A stretch of 57,897 nt of DNA, taken from positions 1 through 57,897 of the forward strand of contig JBHAEG010000060.1 of assembly GCA_041855445.1 (NCBI GenBank), written 5' to 3'. How positions within the stretch are numbered: the first letter of the stretch is position 1; each line of letters starts with the position of its first letter. Positions 8,201 to 18,700 of the stretch are shown one piece after another. A model generated the notes under the pieces. It was given only the letters and a program-made list of their open reading frames with translations. It did no database searches and was not told where the DNA came from. The DNA comes from Faucicola sp041855445. Its GTDB lineage: Bacteria > Pseudomonadota > Gammaproteobacteria > Pseudomonadales > Moraxellaceae. The position numbers were made by a program, and so were the translations under genes.

Positions 8201-10420
8201 TTAATAAGGTTGAAAATCTTGACAAATTTTTTCTAGTAAATAATCTTGGGCGGAATGTGAAGGTTCGCCCTCTTCTTTATTTACTTTTGTCCATTTTCCA
8301 TCGCTATCCAGTTGCCATGCTTGTGTATTGTCTTGTAAATAATTTAATAAACCATCTTGATAAATGCGTTCAAATAATTTTTTATCTTCAATTGGAAATG
8401 CCACTTCTACCCGATTAAATAAATTGCGTTCCATCCAGTCAGCACTACTGCAATATAATCTGGCTTCGCCATGACCTTCTACTGAACCATTGGCAAAATA
8501 ATATACACGAGTATGTTCTAAAAAACGACCAACAATTGACCGTACTTGGATATTATCTGATACTCCTACTAGCTGTGGACGTAAACAACAAATCGAACGT
8601 AAAATTAAATCGATTTTTACCCCAGCTTGTGAGGCTTCATAAAGTTTATCAATCAGTTGCTTTTCAGTTAAAGCATTGACTTTAATAATAATTCTTCCTG
8701 TTCTTCCTGCTTTGACATGAGCGATTTCATCATTAATAAATTCCATTAATTTATCATGTAAAGTAAACGGAGCGTGCAATAATTTTTTTAGTTTTGGCAA
8801 TTTGCCCATGCCTGTCAATTCATGAAAAATTTTATGTACATCTTCGGTGATGTCTTCTTTGGCAGTGAATAGTCCATAGTCAGTATAGGCTTTGGCATTA
8901 CCTGCGTGATAATTCCCTGTGCCTAAATGCACATAACGGCGAATTTTGTCTTCTTCACGGCGAACAATCATCATCAATTTTGCATGAGTTTTATAACCAA
9001 CAATACCATAAACTACCACTGCTCCCGCCTGTTGTAATAAATTTGCCACTTCGATATTAGATTTTTCATCAAACCTTGCCCGCAATTCAATCACGGCAGT
9101 GACTTCTTTACCTTTACGAGCAGCCTCAGCCAACGCTTGTACAATTTCAGAATTTGTACCTGAACGATACAAGGTTTGTTTAATTGCTAATACATTCGGG
9201 TCACGAGACGCTTGCCATAATAAGTTCACCACTGGTGAAAATGCTTGAAATGGGTGGTGTACTAATACATCTTGTTTGCGAATAGCATGAAACATTGTTT
9301 CGCCTTTACCAATCGACTCTCGGCGAAATGCTTTTGGGGTGGCATGGGTAAAGGGTTGAAAACGTAATGCAGGTAATTTAAAATCAAATAGTAATCTGGT
9401 TAAATTAACAGGTCCATTTACCCGATACAATTGACTCTCATTAAGTTCAAACTCTTTTAATAAAAACTCAACAATATCATCAGGGCAACTGGTGGTTACT
9501 TCTAAACGTACTTTTGCCCCAAATCGCCGATTATCCAATTCACCTTCTAAAGCTTTTGCCAAATCTTCCACATCGTCAGACACATCAAGGTCAGCATTGC
9601 GAGTTAAGCGAAATTGATGACAGCCTGTAACCTTCATGCCTGTAAAAAGTTCGTTAATATGTTCATGAATAATTGCAGTTAGCATGACATGGTGTTCTTT
9701 ACCGTCAGTCAGTTCGTCAGGTAGGCGAATAACTCGAGGCAAACTACGAGGAGCAGGGACAACGGCTAAATTAATATCTCGCCCAAACGCATCTTTTCCC
9801 TCTAAACTCACCATAAAATTTAGACTTTTATTGACTAATCTGGGAAACGGGTGAGCAGGGTCGATACTAATTGGAGTCAGCACAGGCACAACTTGTTGAT
9901 TAAAATAATCTTTCATCCAGCGTGCTTGTTCTGGTGTTAGTTCATCACGGCGTAAATAGCGAATATCCTGTTCAGCAAGGGCGGGCAAAATATCTTCATT
10001 TAAAATACGATATTGTTCATCAACTGCCTGATGGCAAATTTCAGAAATTCTGGTTAATACTTCGCTAGGACGCATACCATCAACACGGTTTGCAATATTT
10101 CCCATTTGTTGATTTTGCATTAATCCAGCCACCCGAATTTCAAAAAATTCATCAAGATTTGATGAAAAAATAATTAAGAAAAATAGTCGCTCTAATAATG
10201 GGTGTTGCGGGTTGGTTGCTTGAGCAAGTACCCGCTGATGAAATTGTAATACTGACAATTCTCGATTAAAATACAATGGCTTAGAAATAATTTGACTATC
10301 ATCATACTTTACACCAACAAACACATCTGGATAATGAATTTGCTGAATGCTAGACGATAATCCTTCAGAAATCGGCGGTTGTTGATTATTATCTGTCACG
10401 TCATTTTCAAGATTAGTCAT
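8201..10420 (-). CDS. ppk1: Polyphosphate kinase 1
   Basis: Reversibly transfers the gamma phosphate of ATP to polyphosphate. The start is placed at the ATG of MTNLENDV. The frame reaches a TTG at 10432, but TGAGGT directly before the ATG is a good ribosome site and overlaps the mtgA stop, suggesting coupled translation. The protein has about 739 residues, including the N-terminal RELSVLQFHQRVLAQA region and the phospholipase-D-like core. GYKTHAKLMMIVRRE carries the autophosphorylated His and HLGTGNYHAGNAKAYTDYGLFT is a catalytic block. The C-terminal SADWMERNLFNRVE block is typical. It sits downstream of mtgA and is probably cotranscribed with it. No exopolyphosphatase is adjacent. Confidence 0.96.
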   Translation of the reverse strand: MTNLENDVTDNNQQPPISEGLSSSIQQIHYPDVFVGVKYDDSQIISKPLYFNRELSVLQFHQRVLAQATNPQHPLLERLFFLIIFSSNLDEFFEIRVAGLMQNQQMGNIANRVDGMRPSEVLTRISEICHQAVDEQYRILNEDILPALAEQDIRYLRRDELTPEQARWMKDYFNQQVVPVLTPISIDPAHPFPRLVNKSLNFMVSLEGKDAFGRDINLAVVPAPRSLPRVIRLPDELTDGKEHHVMLTAIIHEHINELFTGMKVTGCHQFRLTRNADLDVSDDVEDLAKALEGELDNRRFGAKVRLEVTTSCPDDIVEFLLKEFELNESQLYRVNGPVNLTRLLFDFKLPALRFQPFTHATPKAFRRESIGKGETMFHAIRKQDVLVHHPFQAFSPVVNLLWQASRDPNVLAIKQTLYRSGTNSEIVQALAEAARKGKEVTAVIELRARFDEKSNIEVANLLQQAGAVVVYGIVGYKTHAKLMMIVRREEDKIRRYVHLGTGNYHAGNAKAYTDYGLFTAKEDITEDVHKIFHELTGMGKLPKLKKLLHAPFTLHDKLMEFINDEIAHVKAGRTGRIIIKVNALTEKQLIDKLYEASQAGVKIDLILRSICCLRPQLVGVSDNIQVRSIVGRFLEHTRVYYFANGSVEGHGEARLYCSSADWMERNLFNRVEVAFPIEDKKLFERIYQDGLLNYLQDNTQAWQLDSDGKWTKVNKEEGEPSHSAQDYLLEKICQDFQPY

Positions 10421-10428
10421 AAAATACC

Positions 10429-11226
10429 TCAAGATTTTGTTGATGATTTTGGTAAAACGGCACTGTCCATTCGCTGTAAAATCACGTTGGTTTTATTGCG
10501 TAAATGTTGGCTTTGCCGATTTTTTTGATAATATTTAGGGTTTGGTAACATGGCAATTAATGAGGCTGATTGCTGGCGAGTCAGATTTTTTGCCGATTTT
10601 TTATAATAATATTGTGAGGCAGACTCAATGCCATAAATCCCATTGCCAAACTCGACCACATTTAAATATGCTGTTAAAATTCGCTGTTTGTCCCACATAC
10701 TTTCAATCAAAACAGTAATTATTGCCTCTTCTACTTTACGAAGATAGGAACGTTTTGGAAATAAAAACAAATTTTTTGCTAATTGTTGAGTAATTGTCGA
10801 GCCACCAGCCCGTAATCGTCCCGACTTTTCATTTTTTTGCATTGCTGTTTCAATACCTTGAAAGTCAAAACCATTATGTTGAGTAAATTTTGCATCTTCA
10901 ATCGCTATCACCGCTTTTTTGACATTTGTTGAGATTGCGTCACTTTCTACCCATGTTTGTGATACACCCTGCCAAGTTTGCAAACGATGTAAAATCATGA
11001 ACATACTGTTATTAATTGGTTGTGTGTTCCATATGACTAATAATGCCACAACCATGATATGAAAGCCAATAAAAAAACCGATGAACGTCCATAAAATCCG
11101 CTTGAACCACTGTTTGATAAAACTTTGTGATTTTTTTGGAATTGGTGGTAAGTTACTAAAATCTTTTGTTTTTTTCTTAGGTTTTTGTTTTGCTTTACCT
11201 TTGGCTCGGGTCGCTGTTGCTGTCAC
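10429..11226 (-). CDS. mtgA: Monofunctional peptidoglycan glycosyltransferase
   Basis: Polymerises lipid II into glycan strands at the inner membrane. It is a family GT51 enzyme without a transpeptidase domain. A basic N-terminus (RAKGKAKQKPKKKTK) precedes one membrane segment (about residues 48-68). Family motifs follow: AIEDAKFTQHNGFD with the catalytic Glu, RAGGSTITQQLAKNLFL, RKVEEAIITVLIE and TAYLNVVEFGNGIYGIESAS. A GTG at 11226 is chosen because GAGG lies 10 bases upstream. A TTG six bases further out (11232) is an alternative at closer spacing, and neither is ATG. About 265 residues is slightly longer than usual because of the Lys-rich tail. The gene precedes ppk1 and probably shares its transcript. 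Confidence 0.93.
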   Translation of the reverse strand: MTATATRAKGKAKQKPKKKTKDFSNLPPIPKKSQSFIKQWFKRILWTFIGFFIGFHIMVVALLVIWNTQPINNSMFMILHRLQTWQGVSQTWVESDAISTNVKKAVIAIEDAKFTQHNGFDFQGIETAMQKNEKSGRLRAGGSTITQQLAKNLFLFPKRSYLRKVEEAIITVLIESMWDKQRILTAYLNVVEFGNGIYGIESASQYYYKKSAKNLTRQQSASLIAMLPNPKYYQKNRQSQHLRNKTNVILQRMDSAVLPKSSTKS

Positions 11227-11364
11227 AATCAATTATCCTCGTTTGAGTACACAGATGTTAAATAACGCATCTTAAAGAAAGATAGCTAGTTTCGCTAATA
11301 TCTCTTATCATAGAATGCTTTACCATCATATCATCTTATTTCATTTGTAAGGAAAAATAACGTT

Positions 11365-11622
11365 ATGTTACAAAATATTTCGTCAGATAGTCCATGGCAG
11401 TTATATGGCACGCTTGGTTGTCATCTGTGTGAACAAGCTCAAACTTTATTACAACAGGCTCAACAAGTCATGGATTTTTCCTACATTGTTATTGATATTA
11501 CTGATTTGCCAGAAACGCAAATGTTACTGTTTTCTAGCAAAATTCCTGTATTAGTTACCCCAACAAAAACTTTATACTATCCGTTTTCAATCATGGATAT
11601 TATGTCACTATTTGATAAATAA
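11365..11622 (+). CDS. Glutaredoxin-like thiol protein (DUF836 family)
   Basis: A small cytoplasmic protein of 85 residues with a thioredoxin-fold start: WQLYGTLGCHLCEQAQTLL, with the redox CHLC motif at about residues 19-22, and a cis-Pro region SSKIPVLVTP. This matches the DUF836 glutaredoxin-like family, whose partner and substrate are poorly defined. AAGGAA precedes the ATG. It is divergent from mtgA. It may be part of thiol homeostasis, but nothing in the context narrows its role. Confidence 0.75.
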   Translation: MLQNISSDSPWQLYGTLGCHLCEQAQTLLQQAQQVMDFSYIVIDITDLPETQMLLFSSKIPVLVTPTKTLYYPFSIMDIMSLFDK

Positions 11623-11785
11623 TAACTGTATTTTGTTTAATTTTACTTAACTATTCATATAATAAATAATATCAATTTAAAAAATAGCACATGGGATTTT
11701 ATTAATCTAAATATTATTTTTTATGTTGTATATTGTTTCATTTGCTACAATTTAGTAATATTTGGCTCCTATGCTTTCTATAAAT

Positions 11786-11829
11786 ATTTCTTAATGATAT
11801 TTTTTATAAATAGTATTTCGTTAAGAAAT
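11786..11829. promoter_or_regulatory. Inverted repeat upstream of the lactate permease
   Basis: ATTTCTTAA (11786-11794) and TTAAGAAAT (11821-11829) are perfect 9-bp arms 26 bases apart, ending 26 bases before the lctP start. The arms could be two half-sites of an operator or a leader hairpin. No regulator gene of the LldR type is nearby. Confidence 0.35.
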
Positions 11830-11855
11830 GAAAGATAACAAAGGAGTGTATTTAA

Positions 11856-13607
11856 ATGTATGCTATTTTAGCATTAGCCCCTATTTTGGTGGTGTTATTT
11901 TTGTTAGTGATATTTAGAATGTCTGCTAAAACATCAATGGCAGCCACTTATTTGGTAACAACATTGCTTGCTTTATTTGTTTGGCAAGCCAGTGGTACAA
12001 CAGTCGCAGCAGCAACTTTAAATGGTATTATTGTTTCTGTTACGATTTTATTTATTGTTTTTGCAGCAATTTTACTATTGAACACATTAAAGGAAAGTGG
12101 TGCTATTACTGCTATCCGTAAGGGATTTATGGATATTTCGCCTGATAGACGGGTTCAAGTCATCATTGTTGCATGGTTATTTGGTTCATTAGTTGAAGGC
12201 TCTTCTGGTTTTGGTACGCCTTCTGCGGTTGGTGCTCCATTATTGTTTGCGTTGGGCTTCCCTGCGATGGCGTGTGTCATGGCGGTATTAATTATTCAAT
12301 CAACGCCTGTTTCATTTGGTGCTGTTGGTACACCATTATTACTGGGTGTTTGGTCTGGGATTAATGGAAAAGAGGACATTACTCAAGCAATTGCCCCAAT
12401 GACTGCTGAAGCTTATTTAGCTCAAATTGCAGGTAATGTTGGCTTTTTCCACGCAACCATCGGTTTTTTAATCCCATTAATTTTGTGCGGATTTTTAACT
12501 CGTTTCTTTGGTGAAAAACGTTCATTTGTTGAGGGATTAAAAGCATGGCCATTTGCGATTTTTGCAGGTCTTGCGTTTACTGTGCCTTATTTCTTAGTTG
12601 CTAAATATTTAGGTCCAGAATTTCCATCATTAGTGGGTGGTTTTGTTGGATTAGTACTAGTCATTACAGCCGCAAAACATGGCTTTTTAGTACCTAAAGA
12701 AACTTTTGATTTTCCTGCAAAATCACGTTGGGAAAGTTCTTGGATTGGTAGTTTAGCTGAAGAAGAGCATGAAGAAACGCCAAGATTTTCATTATTGCGA
12801 GCATTTGCACCTTACATTATTGTTATTGCGTTATTAGTAATGACACGTGTTATTGCTCCATTAAAAGCATTTTTAAATGGCGATAGCATGACTATCGTAT
12901 TTTCTAACCTATTTGGCTCAACTATTTCAAGTAAAATACAACTTGCCTACTCTCCAGGTACAATTTTAATTATTACCTCAATACTGTGTATCTTTTTATT
13001 TAAAATGAATAAAGAGCAAGTTAAGCGTAGCTGGTCAGGCTCTGCCAAAACAATGATAGCTGCCGCACCTGCGTTATTAACTTCTGTACCAATGGTACAA
13101 GTATTTATTAACTCTGGCTCTGCTGAAGGTGTAGCAAATGCGTTACCAGCAATGCCGATTGTTTTGGCTCAAAGTGCATCAGATTTATTTAATACGACTT
13201 GGCCATTAGCGTCAGCTTGGATTGGGGCATTAGGTGCATTTATTGCTGGCTCAAATACTGTGAGTAACATGATGTTCTCCTATTTCCAATGGTCTACTGC
13301 GACCCAAATTGGCTTAGATGTGAATATGGCATCACAAGTTGTAGCATTACAGGCAATTGGTGGGGCGGCAGGTAATATGATTGCTGTACATAACGTGGTC
13401 GCTGCCTGTGCGGTTGTTGGTTTGATTGATAAAGAAGGTGATATTATCCGTAAAACCTTAGTAGCAATGACTTATTATGTGTTACAAGCTGGCTTTTTAG
13501 GTATGGCGGTAATTTTTGGTGGTGTCATTTGGTGGGCGTTAGCGGTAATTTGGCCATTAATGTTCTTAGGTGCAATGAGCTTACTCAAAGGCAAAACGAC
13601 CCATTAA
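11856..13607 (+). CDS. lctP: L-lactate permease
   Basis: Inner-membrane lactate/proton symporter of 583 residues with about 12-14 hydrophobic segments. Family motifs are GSLVEGSSGFGTPSAVGAPLLFALGF and QSTPVSFGAVGTPLL early, GAFIAGSNTVSNMMFSYFQ and ALQAIGGAAGNMIAVHNVVAAC late. AAGGAG precedes the ATG. It lies directly upstream of an FMN lactate dehydrogenase on the same strand with 87 bases between, so the two form an uptake-oxidation pair. A stem-loop in that gap may set their relative expression. No lldR or D-lactate dehydrogenase accompanies them. Confidence 0.95.
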   Translation: MYAILALAPILVVLFLLVIFRMSAKTSMAATYLVTTLLALFVWQASGTTVAAATLNGIIVSVTILFIVFAAILLLNTLKESGAITAIRKGFMDISPDRRVQVIIVAWLFGSLVEGSSGFGTPSAVGAPLLFALGFPAMACVMAVLIIQSTPVSFGAVGTPLLLGVWSGINGKEDITQAIAPMTAEAYLAQIAGNVGFFHATIGFLIPLILCGFLTRFFGEKRSFVEGLKAWPFAIFAGLAFTVPYFLVAKYLGPEFPSLVGGFVGLVLVITAAKHGFLVPKETFDFPAKSRWESSWIGSLAEEEHEETPRFSLLRAFAPYIIVIALLVMTRVIAPLKAFLNGDSMTIVFSNLFGSTISSKIQLAYSPGTILIITSILCIFLFKMNKEQVKRSWSGSAKTMIAAAPALLTSVPMVQVFINSGSAEGVANALPAMPIVLAQSASDLFNTTWPLASAWIGALGAFIAGSNTVSNMMFSYFQWSTATQIGLDVNMASQVVALQAIGGAAGNMIAVHNVVAACAVVGLIDKEGDIIRKTLVAMTYYVLQAGFLGMAVIFGGVIWWALAVIWPLMFLGAMSLLKGKTTH

Positions 13608-13635
13608 TTTGTAAATTTATGTTATGATTGTACGC

Positions 13636-13667
13636 ATAGACCCAGTCGAATTTCGGCTTGGGTCTAT
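13636..13667 (+). promoter_or_regulatory. Intercistronic stem-loop between lctP and lldD
   Basis: ATAGACCCA (start 13636) pairs with TGGGTCTAT (end 13667), and GTCG pairs with CGGC across a one-base bulge. This gives about 13 pairs with the loop AATTT. No T run follows, so it looks like an RNA-processing or stability element rather than a terminator. Confidence 0.55.
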
Positions 13668-13694
13668 CTTAGTTCAATAGGAAGGATTTTATTT

Positions 13695-14900
13695 ATGGCA
13701 GACTTATCTAAAATGACCAACATTGAGGACTTACGCCGTGTCGCCGAACGCAAAGTACCTCGTATGTTTTATGATTATGTGGATTCTGGTTCTTGGACAG
13801 AAACGACTTACCGTAACAATGAAACGGACTTTGACCGCATTAAATTGCGTCAAAAAGTACTTGTTGATATGGAAGGACGTAGTCTAGCGACCAAAATGAT
13901 TGGCGAAGATGTATCAATGCCCGTTGCCATTGCTCCAACAGGTTTTACAGGTATGATGTGGGCTGACGGTGAAATTCATGCTGCTCGTGCTGCTGAAAAA
14001 TTTGGTATTCCGTTTTCATTATCAACCATGAGTATTTGTTCAATTGAGGACGTTGCAGAAAATACCAGCCGTCCATTTTGGTTTCAATTGTACGTTATGC
14101 GTGACCGTGAATTTATGGAAAATCTCATTAAACGTGCGAAAGATGCCAAATGCTCTGCACTGATTTTGACTGCCGATTTACAAGTACTAGGACAACGCCA
14201 CAAAGATATTAAAAATGGCTTGTCTGCTCCACCAAAACCAACCATTGCCAATATTATCAATCTTATGACTAAGCCACAATGGTGTTTAAACATGTTAGGC
14301 ACAAAACGTCATACTTTTGGTAATATTGTTGGACATGCTAAAAATGTAGCAGATTTATCATCATTATCATCTTGGACATCAGAACAATTTGACCCAAGCT
14401 TAAGCTGGGACGATGTTGCCAGAATTAAAGACTTATGGGGTGGCAAGCTTATTATCAAAGGCATTTTAGACCCTGATGATGCCGTACAAGCGGTGAAAAG
14501 CGGTGCTGATGCTATGGTCGTATCAAATCACGGTGGCCGTCAATTAGATGGAGCTGTTTCATCAATTTCAATGTTAAGTGATATTGTACAAGCTGTACAG
14601 GCAGAAAATGGTAAAACTGAAATCTGGTTAGACAGTGGCGTTCGTTCTGGTCAAGATGCACTTAAAGCGATTGCACTTGGGGCAAAAGCAACCATGATTG
14701 GGCGTTCATTCTTATATGGATTGGGGGCATTTGGTGAAGATGGTGTTCGCCGAGCCTTAGAAATCATTTACAAAGAAATGGATATTAGTATGGCATTTGG
14801 TGGCTTTACCCAAATTAGCGAAGTTACCAAAGATATTTTAATTAAAGGCACTTATGAAGATTTATTAACTCGTGGCTTCATGGTGCGTGAACGTTGCTAA
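13695..14900 (+). CDS. lldD: FMN-dependent L-lactate dehydrogenase
   Basis: Oxidises L-lactate to pyruvate at the membrane and passes electrons to the respiratory chain. The protein has 401 residues. It belongs to the alpha-hydroxy-acid oxidase family: IEDLRRVAERKVPRMFYDYVDSGS at the N-terminus, VAIAPTGFTGMMWADGE, FWFQLYV, and VVSNHGGRQLDGA with the catalytic His, then WLDSGVRSGQDALKAIALGA. GGAAGGA precedes the ATG. The N-terminal sequence resembles respiratory lactate dehydrogenases of Neisseria and Acinetobacter type. Other hydroxy acids such as mandelate or glycolate are conceivable substrates, but pairing with lctP makes lactate by far the most likely. Confidence 0.93.
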   Translation: MADLSKMTNIEDLRRVAERKVPRMFYDYVDSGSWTETTYRNNETDFDRIKLRQKVLVDMEGRSLATKMIGEDVSMPVAIAPTGFTGMMWADGEIHAARAAEKFGIPFSLSTMSICSIEDVAENTSRPFWFQLYVMRDREFMENLIKRAKDAKCSALILTADLQVLGQRHKDIKNGLSAPPKPTIANIINLMTKPQWCLNMLGTKRHTFGNIVGHAKNVADLSSLSSWTSEQFDPSLSWDDVARIKDLWGGKLIIKGILDPDDAVQAVKSGADAMVVSNHGGRQLDGAVSSISMLSDIVQAVQAENGKTEIWLDSGVRSGQDALKAIALGAKATMIGRSFLYGLGAFGEDGVRRALEIIYKEMDISMAFGGFTQISEVTKDILIKGTYEDLLTRGFMVRERC

Positions 14901-14919
14901 ACTTGTTTTTATTTGCTAT

Positions 14920-14964
14920 AAAGCCATAATTCTGCTAAATTATTTGCTAAATTCATGGCTTTTT
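14920..14964 (+). terminator. Terminator of the lactate operon
   Basis: AAAGCCAT (14920-14927) pairs with ATGGCTTT (14955-14962), extended by AATT/AATT around a one-base bulge. A short T run follows. It sits between the lldD stop and the rhomboid start. Confidence 0.6.
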
Positions 14965-14980
14965 CAAATAATAAAATATA

Positions 14981-15760
14981 ATGTTAAGTTCAAACGCTCC
15001 AATCGTTATCGCTTTACGCAATTATCCTATTACATTATTATTAATCGTTATTTGTGTTGCGATATTTCTTTTACAGATTATTAGTGGCGTTGATGTCACA
15101 AATCCAAGTAATCAAGATTTAATCGATTGGGGTGCAAATTTTCTACCTCTCACTTTTAACGCCCAATCATACCGCCTATTTACCAGTTTATTTTTACATA
15201 TTGGTTTTTTACATTTATTGTTTAACTGCTTTGCATTATATTATTTTGGGCAAGTTGCTGAACAAATTGTTGGTAAAATTCATTTTTCATGTTTATTTTT
15301 ACTGGCTGGATTGGGTGGTAATTTACTTAGTAATTATCTAGCCCTTATAGCACTTTTAGATGACCGCACATTACCTGCTATCAGTGCAGGTGCATCTGGT
15401 AGCATTATGGGCATTGGTATCGCCTTATTAGTGTGTGCTTTATTTAAAGTACAAACGGCTACTTTTAAGCTAAATTTTCAATCATTATTTTGGATTATGT
15501 TGATTAATTTAAGCTTTGGTTTTATCGTATCAGGCATTGATAACGCAGGTCACATTGGTGGTGCAGTGACTGGTCTTGTGTTGGGCATTGCCTACAGCAT
15601 ACGTTATTACTTAATAAAAAAATTCCAGTCACATATTATTGCAAACTTATTTGTATCATGTGTTTATTTAGCAGTTTGTATAAAATTTTATCAAGAATAT
15701 TCATTCTTATATGAACGTATCAGCAATGCCATATATCTTCAACCTAGTCTTTTTTCTTAA
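14981..15760 (+). CDS. Rhomboid-family intramembrane serine protease
   Basis: A polytopic membrane protein of 259 residues with about six or seven hydrophobic segments. The rhomboid catalytic dyad is visible: Ser139 in AISAGASGSIMG and His191 in DNAGHIGGAVTG. The RLFTSLFLHIGFLHLLFN segment before them matches the conserved loop-1/TM2 region. It cleaves membrane proteins within the bilayer, but its substrates are unknown. No clear ribosome site precedes the ATG at 14981. Its TAA overlaps the stop codon of the convergent cas2-cas3 gene by three bases, so the two transcripts can form a duplex at their 3' ends. Confidence 0.9.
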   Translation: MLSSNAPIVIALRNYPITLLLIVICVAIFLLQIISGVDVTNPSNQDLIDWGANFLPLTFNAQSYRLFTSLFLHIGFLHLLFNCFALYYFGQVAEQIVGKIHFSCLFLLAGLGGNLLSNYLALIALLDDRTLPAISAGASGSIMGIGIALLVCALFKVQTATFKLNFQSLFWIMLINLSFGFIVSGIDNAGHIGGAVTGLVLGIAYSIRYYLIKKFQSHIIANLFVSCVYLAVCIKFYQEYSFLYERISNAIYLQPSLFS

Positions 15761-18700
15761 CCTTTTAACGAATAAATGCCAAACCCCAAATCATAACCCC
15801 AATGTAATAAACTGTCTTTGTGATAAACATTAAGAGCAACCTGACAACCTTGTTGAACATCAATATCGTAAGTTTGACATAATGTTATCATTTGTTTAGG
15901 TGTCAAATTTAACCAAGCGTTATTTTTGGCAGTTTGAATACTAAAAGAAAGAGTTGCTAGTTGCCATTCAAATCCATAATGAGGATAAGGAATTTTATCA
16001 TTGGCTAATTTTAGGGTATATTCTTGAGTACAAATTGCCAAATTATCATCGTTATCATATTGAAATAAATATTTTTTTTGATATTGCTTTTCTCGCAATG
16101 GTGTATAATCCCGATAAATTTGTTCCGTCATTAAACAAGTATTAACTTGTGGGTTAGAAAACACACTATCACCGACTGGTGAAAAATATTTTTTACAAAA
16201 ATTTTGAATATTTTCATCATCAAGCCGAGCAAATTGACAATAATTTTTATCAAAACGTAAACTTGCATCAATGACCAAGGTATTTTGAGTATCCCAAGGC
16301 AGTAATTTTGCTAAATCATGCGTTGGATAACCAGCTTTTCTACGTTTTGAACCATACATCTCAAAACCTGGATAAACAAAAACTTTGTCTTTTTCTCGAT
16401 GATTATCTTGATTATGACAATAACGATAATTGTATTGTGGTATCATAATATTTGCGACTGTCACAGGATTAAGTCGATGACGATTAACCCGCCCCGCCGT
16501 TTGGACAATTGACTGAATACTTGACGCATCAATAACTGCCCAGTCAAAGTCATGGTCTCTGCCTACTTCTTCCACAGGGGTAGCAACGACAATAAATATC
16601 ACATTATCCGTTAAGGAATTTTGAACAATATATTGTATTTCCTCATCTTGTTCAATTCGTTCATTACCTGTGATTTGAGTTTTATTATTTTTATGCCGTG
16701 TTAATAAACTATCTAACCGTTGCTCTTTATAAAAACGTGAAATTAACCAATCATTGGCATGATAACAAGCAATTTTTGCTTCTGAGCAATTATCCGCCAA
16801 AAATTGAGCCAAAGCAATCGCCTGATACACGTTCGCTACCCGCACCAATCCAAAAGAAACTCTTTTTTGTGTCTTAGCAAACCGCCAGCCATGTTGATGA
16901 TGTAATTGCTTTGAGGCATTTAATACCGCATGATGCCAATCGCTAACACGTTGATTTTCTAATGGAATTAATTTTGCTAATCGATAAACGGGTTTACTTT
17001 TTAAATGTTGTTGTAAGCTATCTAAATGTTGTTGATAATAATGCTGAAAGTTTGACTCATTATCTGTCATTTCTTGCAAGATAGTCGGCTTAATTTCATT
17101 ATCAATTATGGCAATGATTGCAGACTGAGGCTTTGCATTTAGTGCTTCTTTCATTTGTAAGCCAGATTGAAATGCACTATAAACACTTTGAGCCACAGTC
17201 GTTGATAAAGTAGCAGATGAACAAATCACATGACGACCATACATTGCCGAAATTTGTACTAATCGTAATACTGCCATCAATGATTTTGGCTCGTAGCTAT
17301 CAATCTCATCTAAAATCAAATCGCTACTTATCAAACGTAAAAATGCTTTAACATGATGTCCTTGTTTATGTGGTTCACCACCTGCAATCAGATAATCAAT
17401 GGTAGAAACCAATAATGGTGATGTTAAAATCGTTCTACCTTGTGGGTCTTGATGATATAAAGGCTGTAACCAAGTCGGTAATTCATTATCCATACCAATA
17501 CTATCAAAAATTGGTTCTATAGGATTTTCATCATCATCTTGATATCTTTGTATCGATTTTTCAAATAGTTGTTGCGTAGTCGTATCACCAATAATTACCG
17601 CCAATTCATCATCAGATAAATTCATTGATGATTTTAACGCCTCGCCTGTCTGTAACGTTAATGAACGCAAATTTAACGCAATGCTAATTCTTGGCTCGTT
17701 TGGTCGTAATGTACATGCCAAACGCAAATTCATGCGAGTTTTACCACTCCCCGTTCCTGCAATATTAAAAATCAATGCTGGACTATTAGGAAGTTTTTCT
17801 ACATAGCGATGTAACGCATTCACCCCAACATTTTGCCAATTAAAACGAGAATGAGCTGTTGGCTGACAAATATATTCTGTTGTCTGTTCGGACAAACCTG
17901 CCATGGATAAATTAACCATCATTTGTGTTGCAATATAACTGGCTCTATCACCAACATTTTCCAAATGCCAAAGTAATGGCTGGTCTTGTAGCCTTCTTAC
18001 TTGATTTTTATCATCTTTTTTAATTTTAGTATTGGCAAATAACTGTCCTGTTGTTGCCACTGCCCCTGAATAGTGCATCGCTGAAATGACATGGTCTGCA
18101 TGAATTAACGCATTTCTAGCATGTAAAACTTGAGCTTTCCAATAGAGCAACCCATGATTAGTTAAATTTGCTGGTACTAATTTGGCTAAACGTTGCATAC
18201 GTTTTTGATAACTTATAAAAATACTCTCTGCCAAATCTCCTGCACATTGAATTTGTTCAAGTTTTGGTGGATATTTTCTAATATGTTTACCACTACTAGG
18301 AAAACTTAACGCCTGATTTTCATCGTCAGCCCCTAATAAACCATGATGCGTTAATACCAAATAATCAACCGCTTCAATTTCATTACTTATCCCAATTTCT
18401 ACTTCTGATAATTTTTTATCACCCAAAATCAGTTTATCTAAATGTTGTGGTAAATCTTGCCAAGCTTGTTGCCATTGCCATTGATTATTACGCAAATTTT
18501 GTAATAATTTCATGGATATCCATTCATGCCGAATATCATCTTTAATTATTTGACCGCTTTGACTTGGACTTAATTTTTGTTGAAAATGAACTGATGCTTT
18601 ACCAATATCGTGCATATTTCCCGAAGCACCTGCCAGCAAACTACTTACTTTTACCCAATCTGCTATTATTAGTTTGTTTTGTTGTTTACTGGTCGAAGCA

